Positions 50,937-60,085 of a stretch of 64,000 bases of DNA are shown one piece after another. The notes beneath the pieces are model-generated. The model was given only the letters and a program-made list of their open reading frames with translations, was not told the origin of the DNA and did no database searches. The translations under genes were made by a program, and so were the position numbers. Numbering within the stretch: the stretch's first letter is position 1; the number at the start of each line of letters is the position of its first letter. Source of the stretch: an uncultured Spirochaetales bacterium (GTDB lineage Bacteria > Spirochaetota > Spirochaetia > Sphaerochaetales > Sphaerochaetaceae); contig CALXKL010000006.1 in assembly GCA_944388965.1 (NCBI GenBank), positions 62,001-126,000 on the forward strand, given 5' to 3'.

Positions 50937-52364
50937 TCACAGCTTGTCGATCAGCATGCTGCACTTGCCGCTGGGGATCGGCAGAGTCTTCTTCTTCTGC
51001 TCATCGAGGATCTCGATGGTGAAGTAGTACAGCTTCTCGCTTTCAAGCCTTATCTCCCAGCCACGCAGGTTCTTGTTGGACAGAATCGTGATGAAGTTCC
51101 TTTTGAGAGACAGGTTCTCGATACCCATCGCCTCCAGGGAAGGCATCATCCACTCCACCGTCTTGCGCGGCAGCGAGATGTCCAGCCCTATTATGTTCTC
51201 CACCATGAGCGTGACCGTGATGAGACCGAGCATTGGAAGATACCGTCTTCTATTTGTAAAAGACGGGTCTCTGGAGATGGACGGCCCCTCGCTCGTGGGC
51301 TTGTATACCTCCCAGACCTCCCCTACCGTGTCCTCGTCCGGATGAAGCGTGTCCAGGATGAAGTACATGTGGCGTATCGCGCATTCGCGGGCGAAGATGC
51401 TGGTCGTGTACTTCACCAGCCCCTTTATGACCATATAGGTGAAGAAGGGGACCACTCCTCCCCTGTATCCGTCGCCGTTGGGCGAATAGTCGGGGTTGGA
51501 CACGGGAAGACAAGGGAACGGATTGTCCGTACCGAACTCCTGCGGGTCCTTGAGCTGGTTGATCAGGAACTCGGCGTATTCGAAGTTGGGGATTTCTGCG
51601 AGCATCGTCCAGTAGCAGCCGATGTGCTTGTTGCAGACTATCCGCTCCTCCTTGTCGTCGAGGTCGAAGTAGAACCGGCTCTCGCCGTCCCACATCATGC
51701 TGTTGATGCGGGTCTTCAGGGAGAAGTAGACCCTCTTGTACCTGAAGCTGAGCTCCTTGTCGTTGAGTATGTCCCCTATGTTGGACATGTACAGGGCGGC
51801 AAGGGCCATGACCGCGTTGAAGTCGACCGTGTATCTGGCACCATGCCTGTCGATGTTGCCCATTCTGCAGGCTTCATACGGGACGCAGAACAGGCCGTTC
51901 TCGTCCTGCCAGTTGGCGCATATCCAGTTCATGTAGCGCTCGAGATGTTCGACGACGTCCTTGAGCCTCTTCTTGTTTCCGATCTTGTGATAGAAGCAGT
52001 ACTCGACGTATGGAAGCAGAGGAAGCGTCAGGCCCAGGGGATTGTCCTCGCTGACGACAGGCTGGTTCGTGGTGGCATCGTACCGCTCGCTTATCCTGCC
52101 GTCGGGCTGCTGGACCGAATAGAAGTAGTCGATCTGGGGACATGGGTCGAACTTCTGGTTGCTGTAGACGAGGAACAGCGATTCGAGGCAGCAGTCGAAC
52201 AGGCTGATGGAATTGTCCTCGCCTGTATGCAGGAACCCCTGAGGAAAGGGGGCGGGCCTCATGTTCTCCTTCCAGTTCTCCTCGATCCACACCCAGGTCC
52301 GGTCATACATGTCGACAAAATCCTGGTCATAGAAATGGACGCAGGGTACAAAATCTCTTACCAA
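50937..52364 (-). CDS. (alpha/alpha)6-barrel glycosidase, trehalase/GH63-like
   Basis: A 475-residue protein of the six-hairpin glycosidase type: DRTWVWIEENWKENMRP near the start, YMNWICANWQDENGLF, DFNAVMALAALYMSNIG, and GYRGGVVPFFTYMVIKGL, which parallels the YRGP-W-P-N-YL-GL block of GH37/GH63 enzymes. About 400 residues form the barrel; the last 70 are beta-rich (LRGWEIRLESEKLYYFTIEIL). No signal peptide, so cytoplasmic. The start is TTG 52364, with GGGGAG about 8 bases upstream. Located upstream of the kduD-like gene on the same strand. Exact family and substrate uncertain. Confidence 0.75.
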   Translation of the reverse strand: MVRDFVPCVHFYDQDFVDMYDRTWVWIEENWKENMRPAPFPQGFLHTGEDNSISLFDCCLESLFLVYSNQKFDPCPQIDYFYSVQQPDGRISERYDATTNQPVVSEDNPLGLTLPLLPYVEYCFYHKIGNKKRLKDVVEHLERYMNWICANWQDENGLFCVPYEACRMGNIDRHGARYTVDFNAVMALAALYMSNIGDILNDKELSFRYKRVYFSLKTRINSMMWDGESRFYFDLDDKEERIVCNKHIGCYWTMLAEIPNFEYAEFLINQLKDPQEFGTDNPFPCLPVSNPDYSPNGDGYRGGVVPFFTYMVIKGLVKYTTSIFARECAIRHMYFILDTLHPDEDTVGEVWEVYKPTSEGPSISRDPSFTNRRRYLPMLGLITVTLMVENIIGLDISLPRKTVEWMMPSLEAMGIENLSLKRNFITILSNKNLRGWEIRLESEKLYYFTIEILDEQKKKTLPIPSGKCSMLIDKL

Positions 52365-52470
52365 AGCAAAACTCCCCAGAAATCTGTGAAAAACCGCAAT
52401 TTTCCGCCTATAATCTCAGTCTATACAATAAACCAGAACAGGCAGGATGTCAAACTCTTTTTATATCGTA

Positions 52471-53469
52471 TTATTCTTTTGTACAAAAGCAGTTACGGCT
52501 CGATTGTGATGGTTGACGCGGTTTTCGCAAAGCCGGAGACGGACCGCAGAACAGGGAAAGACCTGCAGGTATGAGCGAGATGGCGCACCTGTTCGCCTCA
52601 TGGCTGACCAGTTCACCGTCGGTGTGGATCTGCATGTCCGCCCTGGCGCTCTCGACCACGACGTGCCTACCCCGTTTCTGCGCCATGAAAGGACACTTCT
52701 CCAGCTGTGTTCCGCGGAAGAAGGAAAGGACCATCGGGACGACCTGTCTCCTCATGACCGGCCTGCTGGCGTACACGACATCGAGAAGTCCGTCGTCCAG
52801 CTCCGCATGCGGTGCAAGGATGAACGCGGAGCCCATCCGGCGCCCGTTGCACACGGACACCTGCTGGCTCTTCAGTTCGAAAGGACTTCCGTCTATCGTG
52901 ATCTTCAGCTCATAAGGTCTTGGCAGGTGCATGAGGCAATGGAAGAACGCGACTATGTAGCTCGGCATCCCGTTGAGATGCCGGTACTCCCCCGCCTTGA
53001 AGTTTATGGAAGGCTCGAAGCCGAAACCCGTTCCGTTCAGGAAATAGCGGCCCTGTGGATACAGGCCTCCCTCGAGATACCCGACGTCGATGCGCTTGGC
53101 ACATCCCCGGGCGACCAGGGAGACGGCCGACGGGATGTCATGCGGAATTCCGGCTATCCATGCGAAGTCGTTTCCCCTCCCGATGGGGATGATGCCCATC
53201 GACACGTCCCGTCCGCTTCTCATGATGCCGTTCACGACCTCGTTCACGGTCCCGTCGCCACCGGCGACCACGACGACGTCATATCCTTCCCCGCAGGCCT
53301 GCAAGGCCAGCATCTCCGCCTGTCCAGCCCTTTCGGTCACCAGGATGCGGACATCGGCTCCGTGAGACATGAACGCCTTCTGGATGCGCACCCGGCTACG
53401 TGCACCACGCCCCTTCGAGGCGTTCGGATTGAGTATGACACAGATCCTTCTCCCATCCATGCGCGTCAT
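52471..53469 (-). CDS. Diacylglycerol kinase-like lipid kinase
   Basis: A 332-residue member of the DagK/YegS/BmrU family. The nucleotide-binding VILNPNASKGRGA lies near residues 10-25, the catalytic VVVAGGDGTVNEVVNGI near 65 and MGIIPIGRGNDFAWIAGIP near 92; the C-terminal beta-sandwich carries LNGTGFGFEP and APHAELDDGLLDVV. It should phosphorylate diacylglycerol or a related lipid at the membrane surface. ATG 53469 chosen; ATG 53460 (MDGRR) is equally possible, neither with a strong ribosome site. Divergent from nagA. Confidence 0.88.
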   Translation of the reverse strand: MTRMDGRRICVILNPNASKGRGARSRVRIQKAFMSHGADVRILVTERAGQAEMLALQACGEGYDVVVVAGGDGTVNEVVNGIMRSGRDVSMGIIPIGRGNDFAWIAGIPHDIPSAVSLVARGCAKRIDVGYLEGGLYPQGRYFLNGTGFGFEPSINFKAGEYRHLNGMPSYIVAFFHCLMHLPRPYELKITIDGSPFELKSQQVSVCNGRRMGSAFILAPHAELDDGLLDVVYASRPVMRRQVVPMVLSFFRGTQLEKCPFMAQKRGRHVVVESARADMQIHTDGELVSHEANRCAISLIPAGLSLFCGPSPALRKPRQPSQSSRNCFCTKE

Positions 53470-53540
53470 GATAGCCACAAACCGGCAGGCTGTGAAGCGT
53501 CGCATGGCATCATGGGCGCGTGACATCTTTCACACTCTGA

Positions 53541-53546
53541 TATAAT
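53541..53546 (+). promoter_or_regulatory. Extended -10 of nagA
   Basis: TGATATAAT, a perfect extended -10, 22 bases before the nagA start and ahead of AAGGAGG. Confidence 0.6.
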
Positions 53547-53567
53547 CTTTCAGCAGAAGGAGGACAC

Positions 53568-54779
53568 ATGGGCGAAATGAACATCAGGTACGTCCTTATC
53601 AACGGCACGATACTCTCAGGAGTGGCCAAGATCGAGAACTGCGCCCTCGCGATCGACGAGGAGGGCAGAATAGACGACGTCTTCAGGATGAAGCGTCTTG
53701 CGGAGAAGAACTATCCGGCATCGACCACGCTGATAGATGTAAAGGGCGCATATATTACGCCCGGTCTCATAGACACCCATCTGCACGGAATCGGCGGCTA
53801 TGGCACCGAGGACTGTTCGGTCGACTCCATTCTGGGCATGAGCGAGCGGCTTGCCGATTTCGGCGTCACATCCTTCCTTCCCGCAGTGTACACCGACAGG
53901 CTGGACAAGATGATAGCCTCCGTGAAGGCGATCGTCCAGGCGATGGGCAAGGAACGCGGCGCGACCATCGAGGGGGTGAACCTGGAGGGCCCGTTCATCT
54001 CTCCCAAGAGAATCGGAGCCCAGTCTCCGGACGGACTGCAGGAGGTCAATCTCGACACCTTCTACAAGCTGTACGAGGCGGGAGAGGGCAGAATCGTCTG
54101 CATGACGGTCGCACCGGAGCTCAAGCACATGAGGACGCTCGCCCTGGAGGCGCAGAAGAAGGGCATCGTGCTCCTTGCGGGCCACACCGATGCCGCATAT
54201 GAGAACATCATCGAAGGCATGCAGTGCGGAATTCTGCATTCCACCCACTTCTTCAACGCCATGAGCCGTCTGCACCACCGCAACCCAGGCTGCGTGGGAG
54301 CGATCATGATCCAGCAGGACATGAAGGCCGAGATAATCTGCGACGGTATCCATGTACACCCGGAGCTGGTGAAGCTGCTGCTCAGGGAGAAGCCGATCAG
54401 CAACATCGTGATGGTCACAGACTCCCTCAAGCCCACCATGCAGAAGGAAGGCCAGCTGACCGCCAACGGCATGCCCGCGATGCTTCACGAAGGGGCGTTC
54501 GTCTCCGCGGAGAATCCGGAGCTGTTCCTCGGATCGGGACTCACTCTCCTGAAGGGTGTCCAGAACGTGGTCGAATGGGGCATCCCCATCGACCAGGCGA
54601 TACAGATGGCCTGTTCAAATCCGGCCAGAATCTACAATTTCCAGAAGAAAGGAGCGCTCATCCCTGGCTATGTCGCGAATGTCGCCATCATCAACAAGGA
54701 CTTCTCGCTTGGTGGCCTGTTCATAAACGGCAGACTGGCCAGGGGCCAATTAAGCAAGGAGTTCATAAATGTGGTATGA
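53568..54779 (+). CDS. nagA: N-acetylglucosamine-6-phosphate deacetylase
   Basis: Deacetylates GlcNAc-6-phosphate in amino-sugar catabolism and murein recycling. The 403-residue amidohydrolase has PGLIDTHLHGIGGYGTED with the HxH site, EGVNLEGPFISPKRIGAQ with the metal-binding Glu, AGHTDA and HSTHFFNAMSRLHHRNPG with metal/substrate His residues, and MVTDSLKP with the catalytic Asp. AAGGAGG precedes ATG 53568. pepD begins inside its last codons (11-base overlap). No nagB is seen. Confidence 0.94.
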   Translation: MGEMNIRYVLINGTILSGVAKIENCALAIDEEGRIDDVFRMKRLAEKNYPASTTLIDVKGAYITPGLIDTHLHGIGGYGTEDCSVDSILGMSERLADFGVTSFLPAVYTDRLDKMIASVKAIVQAMGKERGATIEGVNLEGPFISPKRIGAQSPDGLQEVNLDTFYKLYEAGEGRIVCMTVAPELKHMRTLALEAQKKGIVLLAGHTDAAYENIIEGMQCGILHSTHFFNAMSRLHHRNPGCVGAIMIQQDMKAEIICDGIHVHPELVKLLLREKPISNIVMVTDSLKPTMQKEGQLTANGMPAMLHEGAFVSAENPELFLGSGLTLLKGVQNVVEWGIPIDQAIQMACSNPARIYNFQKKGALIPGYVANVAIINKDFSLGGLFINGRLARGQLSKEFINVV

Positions 54780-56211
54780 CGAACTGAAAGAAAAGACCAT
54801 GTGGCGGATATTCCAGGACATCTCCGCCATTCCAAGGGAATCCGGTAACGAGGAGGGGATCCGCAATCACCTCATGTCATGGGCGAAGGAGAATGGCCTG
54901 GAGGCGAAGAAGGACAAGGTCGGCAACGTGTTCATCTATGTGCCGGCATCACCCGGCCGCGAGGACGACGCCCCGATATGTCTGCAGGGCCACATGGACA
55001 TGGTATGCGTGAAGAGGGAGGGAAGCTCCCATGACTTCACCAAGGACCCGATAGAGATCGTATGCGACGGCGGCACGGTGAGGGCGAAGGATACCTCCCT
55101 GGGCGCCGACAACGGCATTGCGATCGCCATGGCGCTGGCCATCGCCTGCAACAAGGATCTGTCCCATCCTCCTCTGGAGCTGCTGTTCACGGTCAGCGAG
55201 GAGACCGGTCTGACCGGTGCATTCGGCCTCGACGGCAGGAAGCTTGCATCCAGACGCCTGATCAACCTCGACAGCGAAGAGGAGGGCATCATCTATACAG
55301 GATGCGCCGGAGGAATAGAGATAGACGCCGGAGCAAAGGTCCGTCTGAAGGACGTCGACCCATCGGATGTCGTCCACTACCGCCTGACCGTATCCGGACT
55401 GCTGGGAGGGCACAGCGGAGGCGAGATACACAAGGGCAGAGCCAATGCGATCAAGATCGCGGCCCGTGTCATGCATCGTCTTCCCGACTTCAACCTCACC
55501 GGCCTGGATGGCGGCACGAGACGCAACGTCATTCCCTCCGCATGCCGCGTGAGCTTCCTCGTGGGCAAGGATGCGGCAGCGACGGTGGAGAGCATCACGG
55601 ACCAGGTGAGACAGGAGGTCTCGAACGAGTACAGGACGAAGGACCCCGGAATCACGCTGACGCTTGAGAGGCTTGAAGACGTCCCCTGCCAGGCTGTGAA
55701 GACCAGGATGTCGCTCTCCTTCATGGAGGCTCTCTATCTGACACCGCATGGACCGGTTTCGATGAGCGCGGACTTCCCGGGCATTGTCGAGACATCCAAC
55801 AATCTCGCCATTGCATCCCTTCATGACGGCAGGCTGTCGGCCGTATCGTCGACCAGGTCGCTTGTGGAGAGCGCCAGGAACGAATGCGCATACACTGTCG
55901 CGGCCGTCTATGAGGACTTCGGCTTCAAGGTGAAATATGAAGGGGCCTACCCTTCCTGGGAGCCCGACCCCTCATCACCTCTTGTGAAGAAGGCCGCAAG
56001 CCTCTACAAGGCCTACTGCAGGAAGAAGGCGGTGGTCACGACGATCCATGCCGGACTTGAATGCGGAATAATCAATTCCGTCGTCGAGGGTATGGATTCG
56101 ATCTCCATCGGACCGAACCTGTTCGATGTGCATTCGGTCAACGAACACATCGAGGTCGAATCGGCTGAACGGACCCTCGGCTTCGTGAGATATCTGGTCG
56201 AGAAGCTGTGA
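54769..56211 (+). CDS. pepD: Aminoacyl-histidine dipeptidase (PepD)
   Basis: A 480-residue M20 dipeptidase releasing amino acids from Xaa-His and other dipeptides. Zinc ligands: LQGHMDMVCVK, DTSLGADNGIAIAMALA, FTVSEETGLTGAFGLD, INLDSEEEG, and C-terminal TIHAGLECGII. The long lid domain (about 205-400) is typical of PepD. ATG 54769 overlaps nagA by 11 bases, so it is co-transcribed. Confidence 0.94.
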   Translation: MWYDELKEKTMWRIFQDISAIPRESGNEEGIRNHLMSWAKENGLEAKKDKVGNVFIYVPASPGREDDAPICLQGHMDMVCVKREGSSHDFTKDPIEIVCDGGTVRAKDTSLGADNGIAIAMALAIACNKDLSHPPLELLFTVSEETGLTGAFGLDGRKLASRRLINLDSEEEGIIYTGCAGGIEIDAGAKVRLKDVDPSDVVHYRLTVSGLLGGHSGGEIHKGRANAIKIAARVMHRLPDFNLTGLDGGTRRNVIPSACRVSFLVGKDAAATVESITDQVRQEVSNEYRTKDPGITLTLERLEDVPCQAVKTRMSLSFMEALYLTPHGPVSMSADFPGIVETSNNLAIASLHDGRLSAVSSTRSLVESARNECAYTVAAVYEDFGFKVKYEGAYPSWEPDPSSPLVKKAASLYKAYCRKKAVVTTIHAGLECGIINSVVEGMDSISIGPNLFDVHSVNEHIEVESAERTLGFVRYLVEKL

Positions 56212-56221
56212 CAATATGATG

Positions 56222-56251
56222 CGACCCTGTGCCTTCTGTGGTACAGGGTCG
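56222..56251. terminator. Hairpin between convergent pepD and outer-membrane protein genes
   Basis: A 9-bp inverted repeat CGACCCTGT / ACAGGGTCG with a 12-base loop; no long T run on either side, so termination is probable but not certain. Confidence 0.5.
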
Positions 56252-56280
56252 TATGATATCCGGCTTCGATCCGCACTCCT

Positions 56281-56838
56281 TTAGAAGAAATTCACCAGCA
56301 CAGAGGCCGATATGGTGGTCTCCTTCCAGCTGGGCATCGCATCGAAATGGCGGAAGCTGCCTTCGGTCGGAATCGATGCGGCCAGCCCGATGCCGAAGAA
56401 GCCGACATTGAAAGTGGCGGCCGCCCTGTAGAACAGGTTCGCGTTCATGAACACATCGCCGAAGCCGTCTATGGAGGAGCCGTTCACAAGCCAGGTGTCA
56501 TCATGACATGAGAATGTGAGCCTCGTGCCCAGGCCTATGGCGATGTCCAGAAAATCCGCAACAGGTAGATTGAGATTCAGACTCGGCATCGTCCCGAGCG
56601 AGACCAGGTCGTCTCCGAAACCGATGGTCACAGGCAAGGCGAGAGAGGCCCAGTCGAGTATGTTCAGCCTGGCCTCGACGCCGAAGCCGAAATTGTCCAG
56701 ATCGGACAGCTCGTCCACCCATGCCTCGTCGCTTACCATCCTCTCATAGAAGACAGTGCCTCCGAGCTGGAGCGTAGGCGTCGCATATGCCGAAAGCGAT
56801 ACCACAAGAACAAGAAGCAAAAGCGCCGTTTTCCTCAT
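56281..56838 (-). CDS. Small outer-membrane beta-barrel protein
   Basis: A 185-residue exported protein. The signal peptide MRKTALLLLVLVVSLSAYA is cleaved near AYA-TP. The mature protein alternates strands (LQLGGTVFYERMV, FGFGVEARLNILDWASLALPVTIGFG, DIAIGLGTRLTFSC, FFGIGLAASIP) and ends SVLVNFF with a terminal Phe. Probably an eight-stranded barrel. Single gene, convergent with pepD. Role unknown. Confidence 0.8.
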   Translation of the reverse strand: MRKTALLLLVLVVSLSAYATPTLQLGGTVFYERMVSDEAWVDELSDLDNFGFGVEARLNILDWASLALPVTIGFGDDLVSLGTMPSLNLNLPVADFLDIAIGLGTRLTFSCHDDTWLVNGSSIDGFGDVFMNANLFYRAAATFNVGFFGIGLAASIPTEGSFRHFDAMPSWKETTISASVLVNFF

Positions 56839-56981
56839 ACTGCATCATCCTCTTCGCAATCCGTTTTCCACTCGATTATATCCCATGGCAGAGAAATACA
56901 ACAACGGATTCCCTTCAAGGTTACAAAAAAGGCACCGACGCATCCGCATCAGTGCCCTGGACAGATGCAGGCAAGAACTCT

Positions 56982-58175
56982 TCAGTCCGCCTTGACCCGT
57001 TCGATGAGACGGGCGAATGCATCCATTATGCGGCTGCGGTCCTCGTCTGTGCCCCGGCCTCTGAAGTCGAAGGTGTCGATCACATCAAGCTGCATCTTCT
57101 CGGCATAGCTCTTGAATTCCGCACTTGCGCCTCCTGACCAGAGCGAAGAGCCGAAATGCATCGCGATGCGCCCCTTCACGTCCTTTCTGACAAGCCAGTC
57201 GAGGCAGTGTGCCATCGGAGGGAACATCTCCTTCTCGTAAGTAGGTGCGGCGACGACAAGACCCTTGCTCCTCCAGACCTTCTCGATGGCATAGGAAGAG
57301 CTGGTATCCGGTATCCGGACCGTATGGGTCACGACGCCGGCATCCTTGGCCATCCTCTCCAGTGCCGCGACATAGGAGAGCGTGTTGCCGTACATGCTGG
57401 AGACGAGAATGGTTATCTCCTTCTCCCTCTGTCCTGCCGCATAGCCTGCCATCCTGGAATACCAGTTCACTACATGGCCGGGGTCCTTCCTCCACACCAG
57501 TCCATGGCTTGGACAGATGGTCTTTATCGGAAGGGATGCAAGAGCCCCTATTCCGCGCAGCACGAAGCTGGAGAAGCTGGCGACGATGTTGGCGTAGTAG
57601 CGCTCCGTCTCCGTCCTGAGCAGCGCCCATTCGCTCTCCGTGAGCTCGTCGTCGTAGACGCTCTGATAGGCACCGAAGGCACCGAAGGCGTCACAGGAGA
57701 AGAGGATTCCATCCTCCTTGAGGAACGTCATCATCGTGTCGGGCCAATGAATGTTCGGCGTGGCATAGAACACCAGGGTCATTCCTCCGATGTCGAGCTC
57801 CTCGCCGTTTGTTATGACATGCACGTTTCCATGTCCGTAGAGCGTCTCCGTCTCGGTCGCCCCGAGTCTGGTCGCATATACCTCGATGTCGGGATTCCTG
57901 GCGAAGAGTGTCGAGAGGGCACCGGTATGGTCAGGCTCCATGTGGTTCAGGACGAGGACGTCGATGTCCTCGAGTCTGAGGCCGAGACGTGCCAGGTCGT
58001 CGTCGAAGGAGGCACCCGACTCCACATAGTCGATCAGCACCTTCCTGCTGCTTCCGGTGAGGCAGTATGAATTGATCGAGACGCCCTTGTTGATGGGCCA
58101 GCAGCCCTCGAACAGGTCGTCATGGTTCTTTCCGTAGCGTAAGAGGTGGACATTGTCCTTTATCGTACTAAGCAT
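56982..58175 (-). CDS. Flavodiiron protein (A-type flavoprotein, FprA-like)
   Basis: Reduces O2 and/or NO to protect an anaerobe. The 397-residue protein has an N-terminal metallo-beta-lactamase-like diiron domain with LNHMEPDHTGAL (H-x-E-x-D-H), IHWPDTMMTF, SCDAFGAFG and CPSHGLVWR ligands, and a C-terminal flavodoxin domain from about 250 (ILVSSMYGNTLSYVAALERMA) binding FMN. ATG 58175 gives the usual N-terminus; the frame extends 12 codons upstream. No ribosome site; TATGAT lies 6 bases upstream, suggesting a leaderless message. Electron donor not encoded nearby. Confidence 0.92.
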   Translation of the reverse strand: MLSTIKDNVHLLRYGKNHDDLFEGCWPINKGVSINSYCLTGSSRKVLIDYVESGASFDDDLARLGLRLEDIDVLVLNHMEPDHTGALSTLFARNPDIEVYATRLGATETETLYGHGNVHVITNGEELDIGGMTLVFYATPNIHWPDTMMTFLKEDGILFSCDAFGAFGAYQSVYDDELTESEWALLRTETERYYANIVASFSSFVLRGIGALASLPIKTICPSHGLVWRKDPGHVVNWYSRMAGYAAGQREKEITILVSSMYGNTLSYVAALERMAKDAGVVTHTVRIPDTSSSYAIEKVWRSKGLVVAAPTYEKEMFPPMAHCLDWLVRKDVKGRIAMHFGSSLWSGGASAEFKSYAEKMQLDVIDTFDFRGRGTDEDRSRIMDAFARLIERVKAD

Positions 58176-58181
58176 GGCACA

Positions 58182-58187
58182 ATCATA
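58182..58187 (-). promoter_or_regulatory. -10 element of the flavodiiron gene
   Basis: TATGAT on the minus strand, six bases before the ATG, the same geometry as at leuS and the DAHP synthase fusion. A weak TTGTTC about 18 bases upstream lies within the divergent gene. Confidence 0.45.
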
Positions 58188-58202
58188 TCCCGAAAGGGCG
58201 AA

Positions 58203-58685
58203 ATGGAACAAGTTGTTGTTCCTGCCGGAGAAAGCGAATATGCTTTGGCCATGCTGTTTTCACTCAACCTGTCCAATCCCATCTCGTACATCCGCCAGGA
58301 CCATGGTCTGGGCGACATACTGGTCATGATCCCGGGAAGCGAGGTCTGCTTCCGCTATGACTTCGACTACGATGATGTGATATTCCGCATATCGAGAAGA
58401 TGGAGCGCATTCCGGGCCCCGTACTCGGATGAGGAGAAGAGGATAATAGAAGCGGGAGGGATTCCGCCTGAAAGGTGCGGATACGGGCTTTCCATCCCCG
58501 CAGGGGACTACTCCCTGCTCCAGACCGTCCCGGTCGAGGACGAGAAGGAGCTGAGGTCCGTCGCCATGACCATAGCAGGCAGATACAGGTGCGGAACCAT
58601 GTATGTCAGGATGTTCAAGGAGAATCCCCTTGAATGCGTCATGCAGATATTCGTGCCCGGGAGATTGCCACAAGACCTCGATTAG
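58203..58685 (+). CDS. Conserved-looking hypothetical protein
   Basis: A 160-residue soluble protein with mixed alpha/beta character (VVVPAGESEYALAMLFSL, VMIPGSEVCFRYDFDYDDVIFRISRRWSAF, SVAMTIAGRYRCGTMYVRMFKENPLECVMQIFVPG). No signal, membrane segment or recognised motif. ATG 58203 has AAAGGG upstream; the frame extends to 58146 antisense to the flavodiiron gene. Its start is only 27 bases from the divergent flavodiiron start. It is followed 15 bases later by the TraB-like gene, probably in one operon. Confidence 0.65.
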   Translation: MEQVVVPAGESEYALAMLFSLNLSNPISYIRQDHGLGDILVMIPGSEVCFRYDFDYDDVIFRISRRWSAFRAPYSDEEKRIIEAGGIPPERCGYGLSIPAGDYSLLQTVPVEDEKELRSVAMTIAGRYRCGTMYVRMFKENPLECVMQIFVPGRLPQDLD

Positions 58686-58700
58686 GATAGCTTTTCCATC

Positions 58701-59888
58701 ATGACGGTAGATTCGATAAGCGACACGATACACAGACTGGTCCTAGCCGACCAGGAGATCCTCCTCGTCGGGACCGCGCATGTCAGCCAGACCAGTGTAG
58801 AGGAGGTCGCCGCAATCATCGAGCGGGAGCAGCCGGATAGGATCTGCATAGAGCTGGATGAAGGAAGGATGAAGTCCAAGACACAGAAGAACAGCTGGGA
58901 GTCGATGGACATAAGAAAGGTCATCAAGGAAGGCCGAGGCTTCTTTCTTCTGGCCAACACGGCCCTTGCCTCCTTCCAGCGCAGAATGGGCGCCCAGACC
59001 GGAATCAAGCCCGGAGAGGAGATTCTAAAGGCTTCCGACATCGCAAAGGAGAGGTCGATTCCACTGTCGTTGTGCGACAGGGACATCCAGACCACGTTCA
59101 AGCGGGCATGGGCGAAGAGCTCGCTGTGGAACAAATGCAAGCTGATGGCGACTCTTCTCTCCGCCGCATTCTCCAACGAGGAGATAAGCGCCGAGGAGCT
59201 GGAGGATCTCAAGAAGCAGGACACGCTGCAGGCTATGATGAACGAGATGGCCAAGGAGCTTCCGACTGTCAAGGAGGTGCTGATAGACGAGCGGGACCAG
59301 TACCTTGCACGCTCGATATTCGAGGCACCCGGACACAGGAAGGTCGCAGTCATCGGCGCAGGACATACCAGCGGAGTCATAAGCACGATCGCCGCCCTGG
59401 ACGAGGGAAGGGATACGCCTTCCCTTGAGAGCCTGGAGGATATACCCAAAGGCAGGCCGGTCGGAAAGATCGTTGCGTATGCCATCCCGCTGCTGATAAT
59501 CGCGATCCTGGCATACGGCTTCCTGTCCACAGGATGGGACCAGGGCCTCAGGATGTTCCTGCTGTGGGTAGCCGTCAACTGCTCGTGCACACTCGTCGCC
59601 ACGCTGCTTTCCCTTGCACATCCGCTGAACATTATCGCGTGCTCGATAACGGCTCCTTTCTTCGCGCTTCATCCTGCACTTGGAGTCGGCATGCTCGGCG
59701 GAGTGCTCGAGGCCACTCTGCGTAAGCCCAAGGTCAAGGATTTCGAAAGGATCAACGATGACGCGATGAGACTTTCCGGCTGGTATAGGAACAGGATCCT
59801 GCATGCGCTGGTTGTGTTCCTGTTCTCTTCGCTAGGGAGCATGTTCGGCACGCTCATCGCCTTCCCTCTTCTCATCAGCAGGATGTAG
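58701..59888 (+). CDS. TraB/PrgY-family membrane protein
   Basis: A 395-residue protein of the TraB/PrgY (GumN-like) family. The N-terminal catalytic-like domain has LVGTAHVSQTSVEEVAAII, RICIELDEGRMKS, SLCDRDIQTTFKRAW and AVIGAGHTSG, the GxxH and ExxR-type signatures of TIKI-like metalloproteases. The C-terminal 150 residues hold about four to five membrane helices (IVAYAIPLLIIAILAYGF onward). In enterococci such proteins moderate peptide pheromones; the role here is unknown. It is followed closely by a small membrane protein gene. Confidence 0.85.
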   Translation: MTVDSISDTIHRLVLADQEILLVGTAHVSQTSVEEVAAIIEREQPDRICIELDEGRMKSKTQKNSWESMDIRKVIKEGRGFFLLANTALASFQRRMGAQTGIKPGEEILKASDIAKERSIPLSLCDRDIQTTFKRAWAKSSLWNKCKLMATLLSAAFSNEEISAEELEDLKKQDTLQAMMNEMAKELPTVKEVLIDERDQYLARSIFEAPGHRKVAVIGAGHTSGVISTIAALDEGRDTPSLESLEDIPKGRPVGKIVAYAIPLLIIAILAYGFLSTGWDQGLRMFLLWVAVNCSCTLVATLLSLAHPLNIIACSITAPFFALHPALGVGMLGGVLEATLRKPKVKDFERINDDAMRLSGWYRNRILHALVVFLFSSLGSMFGTLIAFPLLISRM

Positions 59889-59890
59889 CG

Positions 59891-60085
59891 ATGATCGGTG
59901 ATGGAAACAGGAAGAGGAACCTGTGGGCGCTTGCCATCGCCATAGGGATCTGCGTGGCGGCCATGCTTCTGGACGGGGCTGGGGTGACAATCGATCCGGC
60001 ACTGTCCGGCCTTCTGCTGATAGTCGCCGCGGTTCTGATGATCGTCTATGTGGTATCCAACTACACTGGCGGCAGAAAGGATTGA
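59891..60085 (+). CDS. Small two-helix membrane protein
   Basis: A 64-residue protein with two hydrophobic helices (LWALAIAIGICVAAMLL and LSGLLLIVAAVLMIVYVV) and a charged tail. ATG 59891 is 3 bases after the TraB-like stop, so it is probably co-translated. It ends exactly next to the convergent radA stop. Function unknown; it might assist the TraB-like protein. Confidence 0.6.
   Translation: MIGDGNRKRNLWALAIAIGICVAAMLLDGAGVTIDPALSGLLLIVAAVLMIVYVVSNYTGGRKD

Noticed and set aside
52513-53523. 336-codon frame opposite the lipid-kinase gene
   Set aside because: The kinase motifs GGDGT and GRGNDFA are on the minus strand; the plus frame has no recognisable feature.
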